Assembly: GCA_021784255.1 (NCBI GenBank)
Contig: JAJXSZ010000079.1
Span: 1 to 10,565 of the forward strand
Direction: 5' to 3'
Source of the DNA: Pseudomonadota bacterium
GTDB taxonomy: Bacteria; Pseudomonadota; Alphaproteobacteria; Acetobacterales; Acetobacteraceae
Length of the DNA stretch: 10,565 nt
Shown: positions 5,605 to 10,565 of the stretch, one piece after another
How positions within the stretch are numbered: position 1 is the first letter of the stretch
How the letters are laid out: each line of letters begins with the position of its first letter
Made by a program: the position numbers and the translations under genes
Notes under the pieces: generated by a model
Seen by the model: only the letters and a program-made list of their open reading frames with translations
Told to the model about the DNA's origin: nothing
Database searches by the model: none

Positions 5605-6105
5605 GTGCTGAAGGCGCCAGCCCGCCCCACCCGCGCGCCGTCCATCGAGGCGCCGTTGGTGGAGGCGCAACTTGCCGAATTGCATCGGGCCATGCGTACG
5701 ACGTTCGGGCCCCGGGTCGCTTCCACGGCACTCGCCGAGGCCGGACGGCGTGCCGCCGCGGAGTTGTTGCGCGCGATCCCGCTCCCCGAGCGCGAGCGCC
5801 GGCTCAGCCTGCCGCGCACCGCGTCGACGGCGATGCTGCTCGCGTTCCTGCGCCGCCACAGCGGACGTTTCGCTGCGGAGCGTCGCTTCACCGCCAGGGG
5901 CGGCACCAGCCCGGTGCTGATCATCGCGGCCAACCCGCTCTGCGATCCACCGACGCGCGGCGAGCGCGTCTGCGCCTGGCACGAGGCGCTGTTCGAGACG
6001 CTGTTCCAGGCCCTGGTTTCGCCCGGCGCGCGCGTTCGCGAGACCACCTGCCTCGCTCAGGGCGATGCCGAATGCCGCTTCGAGGTGACGTTCGAAGAGG
6101 GCTAA
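5605..6105 (+). CDS. bchJ: BchJ-like bacteriochlorophyll 4-vinyl reductase family protein (V4R domain)
   Basis: This 166-residue soluble protein ends in a V4R (4-vinyl reductase) domain. BchJ was first named a divinyl (4-/8-vinyl) reductase in bacteriochlorophyll synthesis; later work assigns that reaction to BciA/BciB, and BchJ may assist substrate handling, so the enzyme role is doubtful. By eye it matches purple-bacterial BchJ in order: FGPRVASTALAEAGRRAAAELL (helical, about 34-56), FLRRHSGRFA (81-90), IIAANPLC (106-113), an ERVCAWHEALFETLFQALV-like helix (120-138), and ETTCLAQGDAECRFEV (146-161). Four cysteines (113, 123, 149, 157) could bind a metal or [Fe-S] group. Start GTG 5605 has a strong ribosome site; ATG 5587 would add six residues. 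An FNR/FixK-type site lies upstream, implying induction at low oxygen. It stands alone, not in a photosynthesis cluster, and its TAA overlaps the stop of the convergent mutase gene. A regulatory V4R protein is the alternative. Confidence 0.75.
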   Translation: MLKAPARPTRAPSIEAPLVEAQLAELHRAMRTTFGPRVASTALAEAGRRAAAELLRAIPLPERERRLSLPRTASTAMLLAFLRRHSGRFAAERRFTARGGTSPVLIIAANPLCDPPTRGERVCAWHEALFETLFQALVSPGARVRETTCLAQGDAECRFEVTFEEG

Positions 6106-7505
6106 TGCCCCGCGGCGGGGGCGTCGAAATCCGGTACTGCCAGGCCGGAGGCAACGAGCTGGGCGGCAAGCGCCGCTTTCAGTCGCCCGAGGCCGGCCGC
6201 GTCGCGGGCCTCGGCGCGCGCAACCAGCACCGCCTGGGTGTTGGAGGCGCGCAGCAGCCACCAGCCGTCATCAGTGAGCACGCGCACGCCATCGGTGTCG
6301 GCAACTCTCGCCCCCGCCTGCCTGAGCCGGGCAGCAACCTCGCCCACCACCTGGAATTTGCGTGTCTCGTCGCAATCGAAACGAAGCTCCGGCGTGTTCA
6401 CCACCTGCGGCAGCGCCTTGCGGATCGCGGCAAGCCGTTGCGTGCCGCGCGACAGGATGCCGAGCAGCCGCACCGCGGCGTAGAGCGCGTCGTCGAACCC
6501 ATACCATTTGTCGGCAAAGAACACGTGGCCCGACATCTCGCCCGCGAGCGGGCATCCGGTCTCGGCCATCTTTGCCTTGATCAGGCTGTGCCCGGTCTTC
6601 CACATCAGCGGCTTGCCGCCGGCCTTCGTCACCTCGTCGAACAGCACCTGGCTCGCCTTCACATCGGCGATGATCGCCGCCCCCGGCCGCGCCTTCAGCA
6701 CGTCGCGCGCCAGCACCACGAGGAGCTGGTCGCCGAACAGCATGTGCCCCTCGTCGTCGACCACGCCGATCCGGTCCGCATCGCCGTCGAAGGCGATGCC
6801 GAGGTCGGCGCCGTCCGCACGCACCGCCGCGACGAGCGATGCCAGGTTCGCCGCCACCGTCGGGTCGGGGTGATGGTTGGGGAAATGGCCGTCGATCTCG
6901 CCGAACAGGATGCGGTGTTCGCCGGGCAGCCGGGCCACCAGCGCCTGCAGCACCTCGCCGGCGGCGCCGTTGCCGTTGTCCCAGACGACTTTGAGCCCGC
7001 GCCGCCCGTCCCAGTCCTGCGCCAGCCGCGCCACGTAATCGGCCCGCACGTCGGCCCGCGTGATCGCACCCGTGCCGGACTCGACATCGCCCGCTGCTGC
7101 CATGTCGCCGATCTGGCGGATCTGCGCGCCGAAGAACGGCCGGCCCGCCAGAACCATTTTGAAACCGTTATAATTGGGCGGGTTATGGCTGCCGGTGATC
7201 TGGATCGCGCCGCCCGCCGCACGCACGGTGCCGGCATAGTAGAGCATCGGCGTCGGCCCGCAGCCGATGCGCGTGACATTCACGCCCGCGTCGGCAAGGC
7301 CCGCGGTCAGCGCCACTTCCAGCGCCGGCGAGGAAAGCCGGCCGTCGTAGCCGACTACCACCTCCACGCCGCCCGCGCGGCGGACGATGCTGCCGAAGCA
7401 ACGGCCGATCGCGGCCGCATCGTGCTCGCTCAGCGTTTCGCCGATGATCCCCCGGATATCGTATTCACGCAGCACCGTCGGATGGAAATCGTGGCGGAAG
7501 GTCAT
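6102..7505 (-). CDS. manB: Phosphomannomutase/phosphoglucomutase (ManB/AlgC type)
   Basis: This cytoplasmic alpha-D-phosphohexomutase interconverts hexose-6-phosphate and hexose-1-phosphate (mannose and/or glucose), feeding GDP-mannose or UDP-glucose for surface polysaccharide. The 467 residues match AlgC-type enzymes. All four active-site loops are visible: the phosphoserine loop TGSHNP (104-109, Ser106), the metal loop DGDADR (240-245), the sugar loop GEMSGH (322-327) and the phosphate loop RASNT (419-423). Domain 1 begins with LREYDIRGI (12-20), typical of the family. The start ATG 7505-7503 overlaps the galU stop as ATGA, so the two are probably translationally coupled and cotranscribed; galU consumes glucose-1-phosphate, which favours a phosphoglucomutase activity here. 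Mannose versus glucose preference cannot be read from sequence, so the symbol reflects family only. The stop TAG overlaps the TAA of the convergent bchJ-like gene. Confidence 0.92.
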   Translation of the reverse strand: MTFRHDFHPTVLREYDIRGIIGETLSEHDAAAIGRCFGSIVRRAGGVEVVVGYDGRLSSPALEVALTAGLADAGVNVTRIGCGPTPMLYYAGTVRAAGGAIQITGSHNPPNYNGFKMVLAGRPFFGAQIRQIGDMAAAGDVESGTGAITRADVRADYVARLAQDWDGRRGLKVVWDNGNGAAGEVLQALVARLPGEHRILFGEIDGHFPNHHPDPTVAANLASLVAAVRADGADLGIAFDGDADRIGVVDDEGHMLFGDQLLVVLARDVLKARPGAAIIADVKASQVLFDEVTKAGGKPLMWKTGHSLIKAKMAETGCPLAGEMSGHVFFADKWYGFDDALYAAVRLLGILSRGTQRLAAIRKALPQVVNTPELRFDCDETRKFQVVGEVAARLRQAGARVADTDGVRVLTDDGWWLLRASNTQAVLVARAEARDAAGLGRLKAALAAQLVASGLAVPDFDAPAAGH

Positions 7506-8386
7506 GCCGAAACCGTCGCGGATGTGTAACGAGCAAGAAAGGCGCGCACGGCCGGCGCCATCTCCGGGCGCTTCAAGGCAAACGCGATCTGCGCCTCGAG
7601 GAATCCGATCTTGTCGCCGCAGTCGAACCGCCGCCCCTCGTAGCGCAGGCCATGGAACGGCACCCGGCCGATGAGCTTGGCCATCGCGTCGGTGAGCTGC
7701 ACCTCGCCGCCGGCGCCACGCTCCTGGCGCGCGAGATGCTCCATCACCTCCGCCGTCAGCACGTAGCGACCGATGATCGAGAGGTTCGAGGGCGCGACCT
7801 CCGGTTTCGGCTTCTCGACCAGGCCGCGCACTTCGACCATGCTCCCGTCATCCTCGCCCACGTCCAGGATGCCATAGCGGTTGGTCTGCTCGCGCGGCAC
7901 CTCGCTCACCGCGACGACGCAGCCGCCGGTCGCCGCATGCGCCTCGGCGAGCTGCTGCATGCAGGGTTTCTCGGCGAGCACCAGGTCGTCCGGCAGCAGG
8001 ATCGCGAACGGGTCGTCGCCGACGAAGGCGCGCGCGCACCAGATCGCATGCCCGAGCCCGAGCGGTTCCTGCTGGCGCACGGTGACGACGGCGCCCGGCG
8101 GCGGCTGGGAGGCGCGCAGCTTGGCGATCTCCTCCTCCTTGCCGCGGGCGCGCAGCGTTGCCTCCAGCTCGTAGGCGATGTCGAAATGTTCGACGATCGC
8201 GGTCTTGCCGCGGCCGGTGACCAGGCAGAATTGGTCGATGCCGGCGGCGCGCGCCTCCTCCACCGCATACTGGATCAGCGGCTTGTCCACCACCGGCAGC
8301 ATCTCCTTGGCCATTGCCTTGGTGGCGGGCAGGAAACGGGTGCCGAGCCCGGCGACGGGAAGCACGGCTTTGTGCAGTGGTTTCAT
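7502..8386 (-). CDS. galU: UTP-glucose-1-phosphate uridylyltransferase GalU
   Basis: GalU makes UDP-glucose from UTP and glucose-1-phosphate in the cytoplasm, for polysaccharides, glycolipids and glucans. The 294 residues match bacterial GalU length. Visible motifs are the nucleotide-binding LPVAGLGTRFLPATKAMAKE (9-28) with its signature Gly-rich loop and Arg17, then PVVDKPLIQYAVEEA (31-45), QQEPLGLGHAI (105-115), LLPDD (130-134), LVEKP (189-193), IIGRYVL (204-210), GGEVQLTDAM (226-235) and FDCGDKIGFLEAQ (254-266), which carries the sugar-phosphate-binding Lys259. The ATG at 8386 is preceded by GGAGA at good distance. It lies 90 bases after the J-domain gene on the same strand, enough for its own promoter, and its TGA overlaps the ATG of the mutase gene. 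Confidence 0.96.
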   Translation of the reverse strand: MKPLHKAVLPVAGLGTRFLPATKAMAKEMLPVVDKPLIQYAVEEARAAGIDQFCLVTGRGKTAIVEHFDIAYELEATLRARGKEEEIAKLRASQPPPGAVVTVRQQEPLGLGHAIWCARAFVGDDPFAILLPDDLVLAEKPCMQQLAEAHAATGGCVVAVSEVPREQTNRYGILDVGEDDGSMVEVRGLVEKPKPEVAPSNLSIIGRYVLTAEVMEHLARQERGAGGEVQLTDAMAKLIGRVPFHGLRYEGRRFDCGDKIGFLEAQIAFALKRPEMAPAVRAFLARYTSATVSA

Positions 8387-8476
8387 GGTGTTCTCCGGCT
8401 ATCGGCGAAGGCGGTCACACGCGCGCCCGGCGGAATTGTGGCAGCCGCTTATCGCACACAAACCGCGCCGCAAGCA
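8387..8476 (-). promoter_or_regulatory. galU upstream region, possible promoter
   Basis: This 90-base gap between the J-domain gene and galU includes a locally AT-richer segment at about 8432-8462. Reading on -, TTGTGT (8461-8456) and CACAAT (8440-8435) could be poor -35 and -10 elements, but the 15-base spacing is short. The same bases form an inverted repeat TTGTG/CACAA with a 16-base spacer, which could be an operator. Both readings are weak. Confidence 0.3.
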
Positions 8477-8929
8477 TCACGCCAGCAAAACATCACGCGC
8501 CTGGTTGATGCGCGCCGCGAGCCAGGCGGAACCGCCCGCATCCGGATGCGCCGCGCGCATCAGCCGCCGGTGCGCCTCGCGGATCGCCTGCTCCGAGGCC
8601 CCCGGCTGCAGCCCCAGAACGTCGTAGGCCTCGGCCCGCGTCATGCCCGAGCCACGCCGCGGCGGCATGGTCGCGCGGCCGCGCCGGCTCGCGGCCCGCC
8701 GCACGCGTTCCGGCAGCCAGTTCCAGGCCAGCGTGCCGGTGAGCGCCAGGATGCCGAGCCCCGCGGGCTCGCGGCCGGTCAGCAGGAGCAGCGCGGCCAG
8801 CGACAGTCCGGCCAGGCCCAGGATCCACACGCCCAGGGACTTGAGGGTGGCGACGTCGGCGCGGGAGAAGGCGCCCATCGCCGCCAGCAACCCGCCCAGC
8901 GCCAGAGCCCCAAGGAACAGCGGAACCAT
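8477..8929 (-). CDS. Membrane-anchored TIM14/Pam18-like J-domain protein
   Basis: This 150-residue protein has a hydrophobic N-terminal half and a C-terminal J domain. Hydrophobic segments lie near residues 2-20, 33-51 and 57-72, followed by a basic linker (RRAASRRGRA). The J domain spans about 97-150, starting AEAYDVLGLQPGAS and carrying the HPD tripeptide (128-130) needed to stimulate Hsp70 (DnaK) ATPase. The stretch from EAHRRLM through HPDAGGS to INQARDVLL resembles mitochondrial TIM14/Pam18 more than DnaJ itself, and the Gly/Phe-rich and zinc-finger regions of DnaJ are absent. It probably recruits DnaK to the inner membrane; the client is unknown. ATG 8929 was chosen because it begins the hydrophobic segment and lies just after the malic enzyme stop; the frame runs upstream into that gene. 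The 13-base gap suggests cotranscription. Confidence 0.83.
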   Translation of the reverse strand: MVPLFLGALALGGLLAAMGAFSRADVATLKSLGVWILGLAGLSLAALLLLTGREPAGLGILALTGTLAWNWLPERVRRAASRRGRATMPPRRGSGMTRAEAYDVLGLQPGASEQAIREAHRRLMRAAHPDAGGSAWLAARINQARDVLLA

Positions 8930-8942
8930 CGGACTGCCCGCC

Positions 8943-10565
8943 TCAGGCCTGGCGCAGGTCGAGCGCCTGGTCGGCGGCAATGGCCGAGACGTTGACGATG
9001 CCGCGGGCGGTCACGCTCTGCACCAGCATGTGCAGGGGCTTGGACATGCCGAGCAGCAGCGGCCCGACCACCAGCCCGTCGGCGGCGGCCTTGAGCAGGT
9101 TGAAGGCGATGTTGGCGGCATCGAGGCTCGGCATCACCAGCAGGTTGGCGGTCCCCTTGAGGGTGCTGTCCGGCACGGCACGCTCACGAATGGCCTCGGC
9201 AAGCGCGGCGTCGGCGTGCATCTCGCCATCGACCTCGAGCCCGGGATCGCGCGCGCGGATCATCGCCAGCGCCGTGCGCATCTTGCGCGCGGAGGGCGAA
9301 TTGGAGGCGCCGAACGAGGAATGCGACAGCAGCGCCGCCTTGGGCGTCAGACCGAAGGCGTGCACCATGTCGGCGGCGAGCAGCGTCATTTCCGTCACCT
9401 CCTCGGCGGTGGGATCGACGTTCATGTGCGTGTCGCAGACGAACAGCGCGCCCGCCTGCAGGATCAGCGCCGAGAGCGCATAGATGCGCCGCACACCGGG
9501 CCGTCGCGCGATGATGGGCATCGCCAGCAGCATGTGCCGCCACCAGTCACCGGACCCACCGCAAATCGCCGCATCCACCTGCCCGGCATGCAGCAGCATC
9601 GCCGCGGCGACGGTGCCGCGCGCGCGCAGCCGGGGTGCCGCCGCATCCGGCGGGATGCCGCTGCGCCCGGCGAGGCGCTGGTAGTCGGCGATCAGCGGCT
9701 CGAACACCGCGTCGTCGGCGGCGGGGTCGAGCACCCGCACCTCCTCGCCGATGCGCATGCGCAGCCCCATCTCCCTGGCGCGCGCGGCGATCACCGGCGC
9801 ACGGCCGATCAGCGTCGGGCGCACCAGCCGGTCGTCGAGCAATGTCTGCACCGCGCGCAGCACACGTTCGTCCTCGCCTTCCGCATAGACGAGGCGCGGC
9901 GCATTGGCGCGAGCGCCGCGCGCGCGCTCGATCACCGGGCGCATCAGCTGGCCCGATCGGAAGACGAAACGTTCAAGGACGTGGCGATAGGCGTCGAAAT
10001 CGGTGATCGGGCGCCGCGCCACGCCCGTCGCCATCGCCGCCCTGGCGACGGCCGGTGCAATCTCGAGGATCAGGCGCGGATCGAACGGCTTCGGAATGAT
10101 ATACTCGGGCCCGAACGCCGGCGGCATGCCGCCATAGGCCGCGGCCACCACCTCGGACGCCTCGATCCGGGCGAGTTCTGCGATCGCCTCCACCGCTGCG
10201 ATCTCCATCTCCTGGTTGATCGCAGTCGCGCCGACATCGAGCGCGCCGCGGAAGATGAAGGGAAAGCAGAGGACGTTGTTGACCTGGTTCGGATAGTCGG
10301 TGCGCCCGGTAGCGACGATCGCATCGGGCCGCGCCGCGCGCGCGGCGGCGGGATCGATTTCGGGAACCGGGTTGGCGAGCGCCAGGATCAGTGGCCTCGC
10401 GGCAAACCGCGCGAGCCATTCCGGCTTCAGCACGTTGGGCGCGGACAGACCCACGAAGATGTCGACGCCGTCGAGCACGTCGGCAAGCGTGCGCGCATCC
10501 GTTTCGTGCGCGTAGCGGGCCAAGCGCTCGTCGAGATCGGGCCGGCCACGGTGCACGACTCCCTT
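8943..10565 (-). CDS. maeB: Chimeric malic enzyme with phosphotransacetylase-like domain (5' end missing)
   Basis: Malic enzyme oxidatively decarboxylates malate to pyruvate, giving NADPH or NADH; this large form carries a C-terminal phosphotransacetylase (PTA)-like domain. About 540 residues are in the window and the frame is open to the edge (KGVVHRGRPD), so the catalytic N-terminal part, including the dinucleotide-binding glycine loop, is outside. Visible malic-enzyme motifs are GLSAPNVL (counting from the edge, about 39-46), LALANPVPE (61-69) and TGRTDYPNQVNNVLCFPFIF (86-105). The PTA-like part runs from about 220 (RLVYAEGEDERVLRAV) to the end. In E. coli MaeB and rhizobial homologues this domain mediates acetyl-CoA control rather than PTA catalysis. 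NADP versus NAD use cannot be judged here. The stop is 13 bases before the J-domain gene. Confidence 0.93.
   Translation of the reverse strand, partial: KGVVHRGRPDLDERLARYAHETDARTLADVLDGVDIFVGLSAPNVLKPEWLARFAARPLILALANPVPEIDPAAARAARPDAIVATGRTDYPNQVNNVLCFPFIFRGALDVGATAINQEMEIAAVEAIAELARIEASEVVAAAYGGMPPAFGPEYIIPKPFDPRLILEIAPAVARAAMATGVARRPITDFDAYRHVLERFVFRSGQLMRPVIERARGARANAPRLVYAEGEDERVLRAVQTLLDDRLVRPTLIGRAPVIAARAREMGLRMRIGEEVRVLDPAADDAVFEPLIADYQRLAGRSGIPPDAAAPRLRARGTVAAAMLLHAGQVDAAICGGSGDWWRHMLLAMPIIARRPGVRRIYALSALILQAGALFVCDTHMNVDPTAEEVTEMTLLAADMVHAFGLTPKAALLSHSSFGASNSPSARKMRTALAMIRARDPGLEVDGEMHADAALAEAIRERAVPDSTLKGTANLLVMPSLDAANIAFNLLKAAADGLVVGPLLLGMSKPLHMLVQSVTARGIVNVSAIAADQALDLRQA

Noticed and set aside
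5514..7529. A 671-codon + frame covering bchJ and the mutase gene
   Set aside because: It runs antisense to the complete phosphohexomutase and out of frame with bchJ, with no family resemblance. Stop codons are simply rare at this GC content.

Overview
The window reads as chromosomal DNA of a GC-rich alphaproteobacterium. The best guess is a phototrophic, or formerly phototrophic, member of the Rhodospirillales/Acetobacteraceae type. The clues are very strong GC bias at third codon positions, an Atm1-type ABC exporter, a chimeric malic enzyme carrying a phosphotransacetylase-like domain, a TIM14-like J-domain protein, and a BchJ-type 4-vinyl reductase (V4R) protein behind a perfect FNR/FixK-type palindrome. 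Lineage is inferred from gene content and by-eye protein similarity only. I see no insertion sequence, CRISPR array, tRNA or rRNA.

Left part (1-1288): the 3' part of a dienelactone-hydrolase-family gene, followed 10 bases later by a small DUF6295-type gene, both on + and probably one transcript. About 300 bases of non-coding DNA follow, with a GNRA-loop hairpin and a patch of lower GC content.

Thiamine block (1289-3590, all on -): a DUF4743-type Nudix hydrolase, then thiM (hydroxyethylthiazole kinase), then thiE (thiamine-phosphate synthase), whose TTG start overlaps the thiM stop. ThiM phosphorylates salvaged thiazole alcohol, and ThiE joins it to HMP-PP made elsewhere by ThiD. The Nudix protein resembles the plant/yeast enzymes that dephosphorylate damaged thiamine diphosphates, so the block looks like a salvage-plus-damage-control operon. 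No TPP riboswitch is visible.

Middle (3591-6105, on +): an Atm1-type half-transporter, divergent from the Nudix gene, and a candidate terminator. Next comes an orphan bchJ-like gene whose upstream region carries TTGAT-N4-ATCAA at a position fitting class II FNR/FixK activation.

Right part (6102-10565, all on -): transcription runs from the 5'-truncated chimeric malic enzyme, through a small membrane-anchored TIM14-like J-domain gene and a 90-base gap, to galU and a ManB/AlgC-type phosphohexomutase. The last two overlap by ATGA and together handle glucose-1-phosphate/UDP-glucose or mannose-1-phosphate supply for surface polysaccharide. The mutase gene converges on bchJ with overlapping stop codons.

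I found no clearly new multi-gene system. The most rewarding points are the FNR/FixK-controlled orphan bchJ, the Nudix-thiM-thiE block, and the malic enzyme/J-protein pair.
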